The notes under the pieces were generated by a model. The model was not told the DNA's origin. It ran no database searches and saw only the letters and a program-made list of their open reading frames with translations. Shown here in pieces: positions 51,701 to 61,251 of a stretch of DNA of 62,000 bases. Every line of letters starts with the position of its first letter. The stretch's first letter is position 1. The position numbers and the translations under genes are program-made. Source of the DNA: Mesostigma viride (lineage: Eukaryota; Streptophyta; Mesostigmatophyceae; Mesostigmatales; Mesostigmataceae). The stretch lies in the NCBI GenBank assembly GCA_009746045.1, contig RPFO01000891.1:1302410-1364409 (forward strand), given 5' to 3'.

Positions 51701-52811
51701 GCACACACATGTACATACACCATGCACGCAAGGGGCGGCTGCACACACATGTACATACACCGCGCACGCAAGGGGCGAGTGCAAACACATGTACATACAC
51801 CGCGCACGCAAGGGGCAACTGCCTGCACATGTACATCCACCGCGCACGCAAGGGGCGGCTGCACACACATGTACACACACCATGCACGCAAGGACAAGGA
51901 TGCACACACATGTACACACACCATGCACGCAAGGGGCGGCTGCACACACACGTACATACACCGCGCACGCAAGGGGCGGCTGCACACACATGTACATACA
52001 CCATGCACGGAAGGACAAGGATGCACACACATGTACACACACCATGCACGCAAGGGGCGGCTGCACACACACGTACATACACAATGCACGGTTGGGGCGA
52101 CGGCACTCACATGTACATACACCATGCACGCAAGGACAAGGATGCACACACATGTACATACACCGCGCACGCAAGGGGCGGCTGCACACACACGTACATA
52201 CACCGCGCACGCAAGGGGCGAGTGCGCACACACGTACATACACCGCGCACGCAAGGGGCGAGTGCGCACACACGTACATCCACCGCGCACGCAAGGGGCG
52301 GCTGCACACACACGTACATACACCGCGCACGCAAGGGGAGAGTGCAAACACATGTACATACACCATGCACGCAAGGGGCGGCTGCACACACACGTACATA
52401 CACAATGCACGGTTGGGGCGACGGCACTCACATGTACATACACCATGCACGCAAGGACAAGGATGCACACACATGTACATACACCGCGCACGCAAGGGGC
52501 GGCTGCACACACACGTACATACACCATGCACGCAAGGGGCGGCTGCACACACGTACATCCACCGCGGACGCAAGGGGCGGCTGCACACACACGTACATAC
52601 ACCGCGCACGCAAGGGGCGAGTGCAAACACATGTACATACACCGCGCACGCAAGGGGCGGCTGCACACACACGTACACACACCATGCACGCAAGGGTCGG
52701 CATGCACACACACGTACATACACCGCGCACGCAAGGGGCGGCTGCACAGAAACGTACACACACCGCGCACGCAAGGGCCGGCTGCACACACATGTACATA
52801 CACCTTGCACG
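39728..52811 (+). repeat. 40-bp satellite, block 5 (about 327 units)
   Basis: Same unit and strand. The first 7.3 kb is the second copy of the 9.83-kb duplication. A tandem duplication of 2807 bp follows (about 45535-48341 and 48342-51148). The longest apparent open frame in the window (2543 codons, 43645-51276) is here. Other frames on both strands are open over the same DNA, so it is not counted as a gene. The block degenerates into pure CA/CGCA dinucleotide-like DNA after 52800. Confidence 0.95.
45535..51148 (+). repeat. 2.81-kb tandem duplication inside the satellite
   Basis: Segments recur at an offset of 2807 (2806 over a part with a single-base deletion): for example 45809-46336 against 48616-49143 and 47904-48335 against 50711-51142. 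Confidence 0.85.
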
Positions 52812-52978
52812 TACAACACACAACACACACACACAACAAAAAATTATATACACACACACACGCACACGCACACGCACACGCACACGCACACGCACACGCA
52901 CACGCACACGCACACGCACAACACACACAACACACACAACACACACGCACACGTGAACAACACACACACACAACAATT
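52812..52978. repeat. C/A-rich microsatellite ending the satellite domain
   Basis: ACACACAACAAAA-type sequence, then a regular CACACG hexamer run (about 52850-52920), then ACACACAAC repeats. On the + strand this is CA-rich, the complement of the GT-rich block at the left side of the satellite domain. Confidence 0.93.
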
Positions 52979-53082
52979 ATAATATTAGTGTAGTATATCA
53001 AACAAAATAGTAATAAAGTATTTGCAAGCGTACTTCGTGTGAATTATGTGTAGACGAGAATAGAAGCTAAACAAAACTCTAA
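52979..53082. other. AT-rich single-copy bridge
   Basis: Non-repetitive DNA of about 100 bp between the CA microsatellite and the tRNA-like sequence. No gene is seen. Confidence 0.6.
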
Positions 53083-53151
53083 TGGAGAAAGAGGGATTCG
53101 AACCCTTGGGAAAGTTACCCCATACATAGCATTCCACTCGGACATTTCTCC
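53083..53151 (-). tRNA. tRNA-like sequence (Ser/Leu-type A box), probably a remnant
   Basis: On the minus strand GGAGAAA at the 5' end pairs perfectly with TTTCTCC at the 3' end, followed by discriminator A. TGTCCGAGTGG matches the A box of Ser/Leu tRNAs, and AGGGTTCGAATCCCT is a good T arm. TTTT occurs about 8 bases downstream. The total is only 69 nt, while Ser/Leu tRNAs need a long variable arm (above 80 nt), and I cannot form a proper anticodon arm. So the ends look like a tRNA but the middle is deleted: a pseudo-tRNA, a SINE head, or an unusual tRNA. Confidence 0.4.
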
Positions 53152-53171
53152 GAAAAAAAGGTCACGTAAGC

Positions 53172-53230
53172 TTTAAGGGTGGAGAGTTAAGGGTGTAGGT
53201 TGTAGGATGTATGGTGTAGGGTGTAGGGTG
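53172..53230 (+). repeat. Degenerate telomere-like repeats (G-rich on + strand)
   Basis: TTTAAGGGTGG, TTAAGGGTGTAGG and GTGTAGGGTGTAGGGTG recur. They resemble degenerate TTTAGGG-type repeats. The G-rich strand is +, opposite to the C-rich motif at 8696, so the two face outward from the satellite domain like chromosome ends. Confidence 0.4.
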
Positions 53231-53574
53231 TCTTGAGCTTTCTTTTTTGAGATCAATGGAGTCCCCTTCCATGATCATGTGCGTGAGCTGGTTATGATTT
53301 TCATCTATGGCGTGTGTGGCCACATCGTGTATTTACAACAACTTTCTAGCCATGGATAACTAGGTAACCATAAATTGGTTACCATGATAACTAGGTAAAA
53401 ACGTGTTGGTTTCAGAATACATGTGATCGCTGCATTGTCATCTACAATGTACAAATCAATTACGGATTTCGGGGCTACGGATTTCGGGGCTAAGTTTTTG
53501 TGGGTAGAGATTGGCAAGGGTGTTTTTATCTTGCCACTTGGTCACTTGGTGTGCATTACGTCTGTTCTTGCGTT
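53231..53574. other. Non-coding stretch
   Basis: Single-copy DNA with short open frames (60-80 codons) and no recognisable protein. ACGGATTTCGGGGCT is repeated in tandem at 53461-53491. Confidence 0.5.
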
Positions 53575-53887
53575 GGAGTCAAAAAACTGTCCGTGTGTGG
53601 TGGTGGACTTTTCCTCACGGGCAGTCGCCATATGTCATACAAGCACTTGTTCGGCGTACCACTAGCTCATGTATGTCACCATTGTAATTTTGCGTTGTAA
53701 CAGCATTTCTCGGAGCCAACGGCCGTTGGACTCAAAAAACTGACCGTGTGTGGTGGTGGACTTTTCCTCACGGGCAGTCGCCATATGTCATACAAGCACT
53801 TGTTCGGCGTACCACTAGCTCGTGGATGTCACCATTGTAATTTTGAGTTGTAACAGCATTTCTCGGAGCCAACGGCCGTTGGACTCC
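53575..53887 (+). repeat. 153-bp tandem duplication with palindrome cassettes
   Basis: Two copies at a 153-bp period: GACTTTTCCTCACGGGCAG at about 53606 and 53759, TGTCATACAAGCACTTG, then TTTCTCGGAG and the palindrome CCAACGGCCGTTGG at 53716-53729 and 53869-53882. A third cassette, TTTCTCCGAG plus the palindrome and GACTCTCGAAAC, follows at 54128-54141 in different surroundings. Confidence 0.88.
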
Positions 53888-54701
53888 GAAAAACTGATAG
53901 CCTTGTCTGAAGGTGTGTGCGTGAGATGGCACATGTGCATCGTCGGGGGGAGTTTTCTCAAGAGCCACATGTGGTAGTGTAAGGTGGGCATGCTTAGTGC
54001 GTACGGGTGGGAGGGACAAGAGGTGCAGAAGTTGACGGCTTTTGACCTTGGGAAATGACAAGGCACACATAAGACAACAAAGTGATAATTTTAATGTCTT
54101 TACGGGTGTACTGTCAATTTCTCCGAGCCAACGGCCGTTGGACTCTCGAAACTCTCATAACCCTGTCTACAATGTGTGTGCGTGCGATGGCACTTGTGCC
54201 ATGTGCCGGGGGGGGGTGAGAAATCTGTCGTTCATTAATTTGTGCCTCGTCGGGGTGGGCATGCATGAATTTGTGCCTCGTCGGGGTGGACATGCATGAA
54301 AGCATTTTCATTGGTACTCGGGGTTTAATATTTTTGTCTTGCTGTTGAAACGTCGACGTGCTCTTCTCCTGCTCTTTTTTTTTCCTACTCAACGGCCGTT
54401 GGTGCTTTCAAACTTGCCCAGCGTTATGACTAGGATGCCCTTCTTTACTGCTAGCCACCGCCCCTTGTGTACAATGCTAGAATTAGGCCGGGGTAATGGT
54501 CCACCGCGTCCCCAGTGCAAGGTTCGTGAATGCGCTGGTTCGTAAAAAATTCGGCACTTGGAGGGTTCGAACACCTGACCCCACTTTCGTTATTTCAACA
54601 TGCCCTGAACGAAAAAGCTGCGTAAAGGATACGTTAACCGTCCCCTGTTATTCTTGATTATATTATTGCGATATCATGGACGTACACACGCGGTTGGTGG
54701 T
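53888..54701. other. Non-coding stretch with palindrome cassettes and a short tandem repeat
   Basis: Palindromes at 54128-54141 (perfect) and 54390-54401 (12-bp core). A 31-bp unit starting TTGTGCCTCGTCGGGGTGG is repeated twice at 54240-54301. On the minus strand near 54557-54590, TGTTCGAACCC resembles a tRNA box B and is followed by a T run, but no acceptor partner is found. No gene is supported. Confidence 0.6.
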
Positions 54702-54822
54702 CCGTACTTGCCAACTGCACTTGCAAACTGACTGACTGACTGCCTCCGTTACGCACTTGCGTGTGTTTCCGTACTTGCCAACTGAACTTGCAAACTGACT
54801 GAATGACTGCCTCCGTTACGAC
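54702..54822 (+). repeat. 67-bp tandem duplication
   Basis: CCGTACTTGCCAACTG, then TTGCAAACTGACTGA and CTGCCTCCGTTACG, occur at 54702 and again from 54769, with a few substitutions. Confidence 0.9.
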
Positions 54823-55918
54823 TAACAAGTGAACGACGAGTGAGCTACTAAAGTTTTGTTCAGTTCATTGTGTCTCTATGTACATAGCCGTTTATTCAAA
54901 ACCGTTGCGTGGATACCTTGATTCTGGGTTCGCTGATACTTGTTTCCCATTTTAAATCTCCCGTCCATAATTGGATACATGTAATGTAGGAGGATACCCA
55001 CTTGCCCGAAATCCGCGTAACGGGTGATTAGTACTGCTGTAAGCGGAACCACAGACAAATCTGTCTAACGGGCTAACATTATTGTCCTTCATGTACTGGT
55101 TTTTGCACGCAGGACGCCATTCGCAACACCGCCTGACGGAGTCGGATGGACCGGACGTGCGTGAGGCTGCTGTTCACAGTCGTGAAGTTGGCAGACATTA
55201 ATATCAACACGGTCACGAGAATTCGTCCAGAGAATAATTGATGCTTGTGACGTGCTCGACGGCTGCGATGACCGAGATGATGCGTGTAGTGCACAGCGTC
55301 CGAGACGTCGCGACACCCGTGGCTGTCCTGTTGATGCGAACGCACGGTGACGAGACGGAGCCCATTATATAGGTGGATTACAAGTTAGAACGGCCCTCGC
55401 GGTTGCACTGTTTAATCGCGAACGTGGATTTTGCGGAGCCGACGGCCGTTGGGGATTGGAAATCTGATGATATCGGGGCTGCGCACGACATCGAGGAACT
55501 GGGGATCGACGTAGGTCTACAGGCTCACTTGTCCGTCAACATGTATGGCCTCGCTTGACTGTCATCATCTTGACATGTACATAACTAGTTCATATACCAT
55601 GCATTTGACACTGCCTGCACGTGGATTTTCCAGACATACATTGAGGGTAATTATAACTCGAAAGCACTACGTACGATTGAGACGTCCGGTCGTAGAGCAG
55701 ATGCACTGGAGCTTTCTGATCTTCCAATTGATGGGTCTGTAATTATGTAAGATATTCAGATATCGCGATGACTCGAGCATCGATGCATGGAATGTAATAA
55801 TGTATTTCATTCAATTATACATCCAATTTAACTCCGCAATTGAGGGGCACACATGTCCATCAGCCCGAGACAACATTTCCCAAGTAATTTTCGATTAGTG
55901 ATTTAGTGTGGGCCTTCC
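54823..55918. other. Non-coding stretch
   Basis: Open frames of 60-88 codons on both strands with no recognisable domains. One degenerate palindrome cassette, GAGCCGACGGCCGTTGG, lies at 55436-55452. I see no other signal. Confidence 0.5.
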
Positions 55919-56016
55919 CTACGAGTAAACACTGCGACCTATAAGCCGCTCATCCAGCGGCCTCTTGTTCCCGCATTCACGTATAGAAGAAACTCCGTTC
56001 AAAGAACCCCGATTCA
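55919..56016. repeat. 98-bp direct repeat, copy 1
   Basis: Identical by eye to 57303-57400, from CTACGAGTAAACACTGCG to AACCCCGATTCA. Similarity continues a few bases (ATGTCCCA) after a 3-bp difference. It is possibly part of a retroelement end, because copy 2 lies about 120 bp beyond the retroelement's RNase H stop. Confidence 0.9.
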
Positions 56017-57302
56017 TGTCCCACGTAGCTCCCACAAAAACCAGCATCTTCATTAAAACAATAAGTGGAAGCATACATGTGACACTAATTGACATGCCCG
56101 GAGGCACGCCGTTCAAGGCCCTTCATGAAGTACGTTGCCCAATCACCCCCGCCCTGGCTTTCCCTTGAAGCCGCACTCCACCTTGCTCGTTGTCACAAGT
56201 GACCGCCCTGCCGCAAAACGGGAGCCCCCCCACATCGGGAGGCGTGTGCCCGGCGGCTGTGGATGCATGGCCAGGCCCAAAAAGGCCCAGCGCATTTGCA
56301 CTGCGATTGCGCACGGCCAGCCTATCATGACCCCTCTCGGGGCCCCGAGTCGGTACCGCTATGGCCGTCTCCCCATAGACCCGGGGTGCTTCGAGAAAAA
56401 ACGTGGACCTAGCCCAGGCCCCGCCAGCCCGGATGCCCGAGGCCACAGCCCCAGGCACCTGGCTGAACGAGAGTCCGTTCAGCCAAGACCGCATTCCCCC
56501 CCGAGGTTTCTATGCGTGGGGAAAAAATTTCTAGCTTAGACGCTTTTCCCATCGCCGTCCCCAGCCCCAACCACCCCCCCCTCGGCGGAAGGCAATTGCA
56601 AAGTTTGCTGGCCAGCAGCAATTTCCGAAGAAAAAGCCGCAGGCCGCGGACCGAGACACGGGTCGCCAGTGCCAGCCATCCGGCTCCAACCCGGGGTGCA
56701 AGCATCCCCAGGTACGGAGCACCAGCTCGCGCACTGGGCCGACCAAGCGACAGTTGAGCACCTGTCACGGCATCCGGCCCACCAAAGACCCCAAGCTGGG
56801 GAAAAGGTGCGGACCGGAGGTAATCTTTTTCTTTTCTTTTAGTTAACCGGGCGAGGAACTACGCCTGGCCGGTTAACAACTGGAAGTCTCACCACTGGCC
56901 AAGTGGCCAGTGCAACCAGTGCTTTTGGGATTTTGCTCCGCAGCACCCATAGCTGCGGCTGCCGCCGCAACGACAACGAGCAAAGAAAGAGGCCGACAAA
57001 ACCAGCCAGAGCGGCTTTTAGTCGCAAAACCTCCCTTATCCCTAGCTAACTGACGTCATTAAACCCTTATGTTTAGTGGATGCTAGTAAGACGCTAACCG
57101 TACAGACCGGGGGTAGAATATCCCGAATCTGCACGGCTAGTATTAAATAATGCGTAGGTTGTTCTTTTCAGGGGCACTGCACCTCACGCCCCGTTCCGCC
57201 CGGGTATAATCAACCCAAGCGCGGAACGCACATTTTATTTAATTCATTTTTCAACCATGCACTATATTGCATCTACTAATCACAAAAGCTCTAGCCAAAC
57301 AG
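56017..57302. other. GC-rich stretch between the 98-bp repeats
   Basis: No recognisable gene. Open frames of 60-134 codons overlap on both strands. Hairpins: GGCTGAAC/GTTCAGCC at 56461-56484 (8-bp stem) and GTTAACCGG/CCGGTTAAC at 56842-56877 (9-bp stem, after a pyrimidine run TTTTTCTTTTCTTTTAG). It could be the body of a short non-coding insertion bounded by the 98-bp repeats. Confidence 0.45.
56842..56877. repeat. 9-bp stem hairpin
   Basis: GTTAACCGG at 56842-56850 pairs perfectly with CCGGTTAAC at 56869-56877, with an 18-nt loop. Confidence 0.8.
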
Positions 57303-57400
57303 CTACGAGTAAACACTGCGACCTATAAGCCGCTCATCCAGCGGCCTCTTGTTCCCGCATTCACGTATAGAAGAAACTCCGTTCAAAGAACCCCGATTCA
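57303..57400. repeat. 98-bp direct repeat, copy 2 (candidate 3' end of the retroelement)
   Basis: Identical to 55919-56016. On the minus strand it follows the retroelement's RNase H frame and starts about TGGGACATGA. LTRs usually begin TG, so a short LTR or 3' UTR is possible, but the other end does not read CA and the second LTR would lie outside the window. Confidence 0.75.
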
Positions 57401-57520
57401 TCATGTCCCAACTTTCTAGACCAGTGCTTCTCACTGTCAGAAAACTACCCAGCTGCCACTGCAGCCTTTCAGCTGCAGTATTAGGCAGGGGGTCATGGGC
57501 TAACATGTACAATGTGCCAG

Positions 57521-58483
57521 TCACTTCAGACTGTAACCAGGGTTCATCAACCCATACAAGACCTGGTATTGTGGTCCTGCTGCTTGTGGCACCTTGGTCA
57601 GTGCATCTGCAGCATTGTCTTTGTCCCTGACGTGGGCTTTAGACTCCAGGTACTTGCATTCCTGTTTTAGCACAATCCAATCCAGGTCCGAGTGTACAGC
57701 CAAAGGATTGGCAAGGAAAGAGATGATAGATTGAGAGTCAGTCAGCAAATGTGCTTTCACTCCTGCAGAGCTACCAGCCTGGTGTTGAAGCCAGACCAGC
57801 AAGTGATTGAGATACCTTGCATGCAAGACAGAAGATACCACAGCCCTGCATTCAGCTACATTGCTACTCACAGCTTTCCTCTTGTGCAATCTACTGAACC
57901 AGGAGACTAGTGACTTCTTCCCACCTTGGTTATGCAGGAAAAACAATCCAGCCTCTCTGGCTTGAACCTTGGTAACTACCCTGGACTCCATTGAACTATC
58001 CATCATGCACGTGATGTGAATGGGAGTAAACAGGTCCAGTGAGTGAAGCATCAAAGGTGGACCATCATGCAACAACTGCTTGATTGCCCGTGCTCCTACC
58101 TCCTGTAGTACCTCATCATCTACCCTGCTCACAAAAGCCAGGTGGGGTGCACATGTAGCACATAGCCAACCAAGCTTGCCTCTAATGGTAGGGCACATGT
58201 CAGGGGTGATGTGAACAGGCAGGACATCCAGACAAGACTTAATGTATTCAGCAGAGGCCTGCATGGAACAAACCCAGCTGCCCTGCTGCTGCAGCAACTC
58301 AAGCATCATGCCACAGAACTTGACTGGCTCCTTGCCCAGCTCTAGCTGCTTGCCAATCTCAAAACTGGCAGACACCTGAGCTATGAAAGCATCCACTGCA
58401 GCTCTAGGACCTGAGATTAACTGATCATCCCCATGCCAGACAAACATCATCATTCCATCAGGGTGTGGGATGACAAACAGCAA
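57521..58483 (-). CDS. Reverse transcriptase C-terminal part and RNase H
   Basis: 320 codons. FVWHGDDQLISG (residues about 14-25) is the RT catalytic box, with the two aspartates at 19-20. Copia elements normally read YVDD, so HGDD is atypical. GKLGWLCATCAPHLAF (102-117) is the copia connection motif. RNase H carries D162, E211 (NVAECRAVV), D249 (LLTDSQSI) and D293 (NAADALTK, a copia hallmark), so the catalytic set is intact. The frame lies one step from the main pol frame. The change falls in the CCTTGCTGTTTGTC stretch near 58475, right before the catalytic box. It ends about 120 bp before the 98-bp repeat. Confidence 0.85.
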   Translation of the reverse strand: MLFVIPHPDGMMMFVWHGDDQLISGPRAAVDAFIAQVSASFEIGKQLELGKEPVKFCGMMLELLQQQGSWVCSMQASAEYIKSCLDVLPVHITPDMCPTIRGKLGWLCATCAPHLAFVSRVDDEVLQEVGARAIKQLLHDGPPLMLHSLDLFTPIHITCMMDSSMESRVVTKVQAREAGLFFLHNQGGKKSLVSWFSRLHKRKAVSSNVAECRAVVSSVLHARYLNHLLVWLQHQAGSSAGVKAHLLTDSQSIISFLANPLAVHSDLDWIVLKQECKYLESKAHVRDKDNAADALTKVPQAAGPQYQVLYGLMNPGYSLK

Positions 58484-60900
58484 GGGTCAATGTCATCATA
58501 GGTGGCCCCTAGCTTCATGAATACCTCCTGTGCAGACAGCCTAAAAATTTTTGGAGCTGACTGCAACCCTTCAACCCCCAGGTTTGGCCTCAACAAGGGT
58601 TGAACAATATCCCTGTGCCACACCTTAGGAGTATTCACCACGTATACCTGACCTCTCCAGACCTGCTGTGCTATGGCAGGGTCCCCCTTTAGAAAGGCTC
58701 TTTTGATATCTGTGGCTTTACACACATAATCCTTCCCTGTATTAAGCTGATGCAAAAACAAGGAAAGCAACACCTTGAGAGACGTTTGCTGAATACCAGG
58801 AGTATAAAGCTCAGCCTCTGTCAGCTCTGTAGAGCCCCTGAACTCAGTAACACATGGCCTAGCATGGAAAATGGGTGGTCCCCCATCAGCCTGAGGTTTA
58901 TGCTTGCACACAAACTTTAACCTTAGCTTCTTGGCCCCAGCTGGCATAGCATCAAGAGGAGTCACAGGTGGTGTGTGTGTGGGACTACGTGCATCTGGAA
59001 CAACCCACTCCTCCCTGGCTTTGGTAAAAGCCTCAAGCCACTTAAGAAACCCAATCTGCGTCTGGCAGTCCCGTACAATATCATCATAGGACAGGGGAGA
59101 CATGGATGCAACATCCCATCTACCAAGCCCAAACGCTGAAGGGTGTAGCTTTTGAGAGTGTATGAGGTCCTCCACACACGGTTCCTGACCTGGGAGGTAC
59201 TTGGGCTTAACTGCATTGATGGCAGCATCCAACCCAGTGCTAATCTGGCTCAAAGGGATTTTAAAATGATCTAGAGGCACCTGTCCTACCCCTGCCACAC
59301 TCAACCTCCCAGCTGAGATGACAACACCAGGGTAAGATACAAAAGGTTCCCCTAACAGGGCATTCCCTGAGTAGCCCTCAACCACCTGAAATGGAGTGGG
59401 CATACCCAAGATTTGAATGCTCACCTGACCTTTGACCTGCATTTTGGTTTTGCCTGAAAAATCTGACACTCTAGCCCATGGTGAGGCCTTCATTTTCAGA
59501 CCAGATACAGCTTCTGCACTGATGATACTCACCTGTGCTTGGGTGTCTACAGCCAAAATACTAGGATCTTGACCTGCATCCCCTACAGCATTGACCTGTG
59601 CTGTACCTGTTGCCACAACTGCTTTAGTGTTGTGTGCCTTGTGCAAGGCCTTAAGAATCTCAGCAAATGACTTCCTGGGAACGACAGGATCTGCTCTATT
59701 TTGTGACTCCTCCAGGTGTGAGGGAGGTGCTACCTGCTGCTCACCCTGTGCACCGTCCTCCTGCCCAGGTGGACTATTGGGTTGTAGTGGGGCTGCACTA
59801 CTGAGGAACACAGGAGCTTCTACTGTGGTACTAGTGCTTGCATCAATGACGTCCTTAGCCAATTCATTGGGTGAGATCAATCCACCAGACTCCTGCTCTG
59901 AATCCATGTCCAAGAATTCTACCCCTGACACGTCTGCCAGTGGTGGGTAATAAAGCTTGAGTCTATGCTTGCTGACCACACGCTCTCTGTCATGTTGTAT
60001 AGTGACTGCAGTCCCTTCTTCATGAATTTTGGTGACTACAGCTGGACCGTGCCATCTGGCAGAGTGTGCTCTTCCTCTGTCACCCTCTCTGAAAAACAAC
60101 ACATGGTCCCCCACTTCAAACACAGGCCTGGCATTATTTTTGTCTTTCTTTGCCAGCAACTTGGCTAAGTGCTGCCTTTGTGTGTTGTAGTGAGTGTGTA
60201 CCTCTGAAGCATAGCTGCCTGACTGAAGGCCAGTTGGGGTGATTTCCCCAAAAGGTGAGGACATTATTGGTTTGGCGTTTAGCTGGGTAGTCACCCCTGC
60301 TGCCCAAGATGCCCTGTCAGCATAGCTACCAGAGTCAGCCAACCTGGATGGCATTTTTCTTATCACATCCCTGATGGCTCTCATGGTACGTTCTACCAAC
60401 CCCTGACGTTCATGATCTTGAGCCCCAGACACTTCTATCTTGGGCAGGTCATTCCTGTCCTGGATGCAGAGAAACTGCTGATCCAGCATTACTTTTTCAA
60501 TGGGGTGAAAACGTGCCAAGGCTATCTGTAAAGCTCTGTGCAGCTGCTCTTTATCCATCCCAGGCAGGGGCTCCACTACCACAAACCTTGACCAGGCATC
60601 CTTTATGACTAGGTAGTATACCGTGTCCTTCACCACGTGTATAACATCCCCAACCAGTTTGCCTCTAGCCAGTGGTGGTGTGGCCACATGCCATTTTCTG
60701 GGCTTAGGAGCATATAGCTGACATTGCTCACAGTGCTTACGTACGTGCCTGCACATCTGTTCCAGATCATGGCCTTGTATTTTATTGGCTAGCCTTTCAG
60801 CCACAGCCTCATGGCCCATAACCTTGTGCAGTTGCTCTGCTAGAGCACCATACGTGATTACCTTTTCTGCTGCTGCACTAAGGGAGCTATGGTGGGTCAC
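58450..60900 (-). CDS. Pol: integrase, protease-like domain, reverse transcriptase N-terminal part
   Basis: 816 codons beginning at a GTG just after a stop, so the start is artificial. HHCC zinc finger H25-H30-C57-C60. Integrase core with D85, D140 and E170. A WHGPAVV...HRLKLYY segment (283-317) resembles the GPY/F module seen in gypsy-type integrases and rare in copia. Then a Pro/Ser/Gln-rich linker, and a retropepsin-like stretch LAVDTQAQVSII (449-460) with NALLGEPF downstream (513-520); the usual DTG/DSG is DTQ here. The RVT_2-type RT begins about 655, with ATDIKRAFLKGD (729-740) holding the first catalytic aspartate. The frame is lost before the GDD box. The protease lies between integrase and RT, which is the odd feature. 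Confidence 0.85.
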   Translation of the reverse strand: MTHHSSLSAAAEKVITYGALAEQLHKVMGHEAVAERLANKIQGHDLEQMCRHVRKHCEQCQLYAPKPRKWHVATPPLARGKLVGDVIHVVKDTVYYLVIKDAWSRFVVVEPLPGMDKEQLHRALQIALARFHPIEKVMLDQQFLCIQDRNDLPKIEVSGAQDHERQGLVERTMRAIRDVIRKMPSRLADSGSYADRASWAAGVTTQLNAKPIMSSPFGEITPTGLQSGSYASEVHTHYNTQRQHLAKLLAKKDKNNARPVFEVGDHVLFFREGDRGRAHSARWHGPAVVTKIHEEGTAVTIQHDRERVVSKHRLKLYYPPLADVSGVEFLDMDSEQESGGLISPNELAKDVIDASTSTTVEAPVFLSSAAPLQPNSPPGQEDGAQGEQQVAPPSHLEESQNRADPVVPRKSFAEILKALHKAHNTKAVVATGTAQVNAVGDAGQDPSILAVDTQAQVSIISAEAVSGLKMKASPWARVSDFSGKTKMQVKGQVSIQILGMPTPFQVVEGYSGNALLGEPFVSYPGVVISAGRLSVAGVGQVPLDHFKIPLSQISTGLDAAINAVKPKYLPGQEPCVEDLIHSQKLHPSAFGLGRWDVASMSPLSYDDIVRDCQTQIGFLKWLEAFTKAREEWVVPDARSPTHTPPVTPLDAMPAGAKKLRLKFVCKHKPQADGGPPIFHARPCVTEFRGSTELTEAELYTPGIQQTSLKVLLSLFLHQLNTGKDYVCKATDIKRAFLKGDPAIAQQVWRGQVYVVNTPKVWHRDIVQPLLRPNLGVEGLQSAPKIFRLSAQEVFMKLGATYDDIDPCCLSSHTLME

Positions 60901-61251
60901 GCATCATGTGTGACAGTGTCATGTCATATGCCACTTCCCAATCCACATCATCACACTCAGGCAACACTTGGCAGACAGAAGGTAACAGGAAACCATTTGT
61001 GAAAAATGGTGAGGGTAGCTTACAGGTGTCACCCTGGTCTGCCGCCCCCGCGCGGTTGTAGCGCCCTGGCGTGTCTTGTTGTGCCTGGGTGCCGTGCAGC
61101 GCGCTCCTGCTGCAATGGGGTGACGTGTTTTCCAGCATCCAGGACAAACATCAACGTCAGAACCATAGTCGGGTTTGCCTTTCCAGCAGTCATCTTTTAG
61201 GTGCCCCTTACAAAGGCACCTAGTGCAATGCTTGGTGGGGTCATGAGGCAA
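60901..61251 (-). CDS. Nucleocapsid part of gag: CCHC zinc knuckle
   Basis: CTRCLCKGHLKDDC is a canonical C-x2-C-x4-H-x4-C knuckle that binds element RNA during packaging. A second set, CPGCWKTRH followed by a cysteine seven residues after the histidine, is a degenerate knuckle. Upstream the same frame reads as a Gly/Lys/Pro-rich linker. Downstream the likely protein passes to another frame (60887-61147: LPECDDVDWEVAYDM) and then into pol near 60890. It is in the same frame class as gag and pol but separated from both by stops or indels. Confidence 0.75.

Noticed and set aside
10841-52811. CRISPR array
   Set aside because: The repeats are directly adjacent 40-bp units with no unique spacers, in eukaryotic DNA with introns and no cas-like genes.
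10739-52993. Open frames of 500 to 2543 codons rich in His/Thr (plus strand) or Cys/Val (minus strand)
   Set aside because: They lie in the 40-bp satellite. All three plus frames and minus frames are open over the same DNA because the unit lacks stops. The period is not a multiple of three, so the sequence repeats every 40 codons in each frame alike. No start or stop context or domain supports translation.
54541-54600. tRNA gene on the minus strand at TGTTCGAACCC followed by a T run
   Set aside because: The T stem has two mismatches and no acceptor partner is found within tRNA distance.
56123-56768. Overlapping 119-134-codon frames in the GC-rich 56-kb region
   Set aside because: Open on both strands because of high GC content; no recognisable motif and not continuous with the retroelement.
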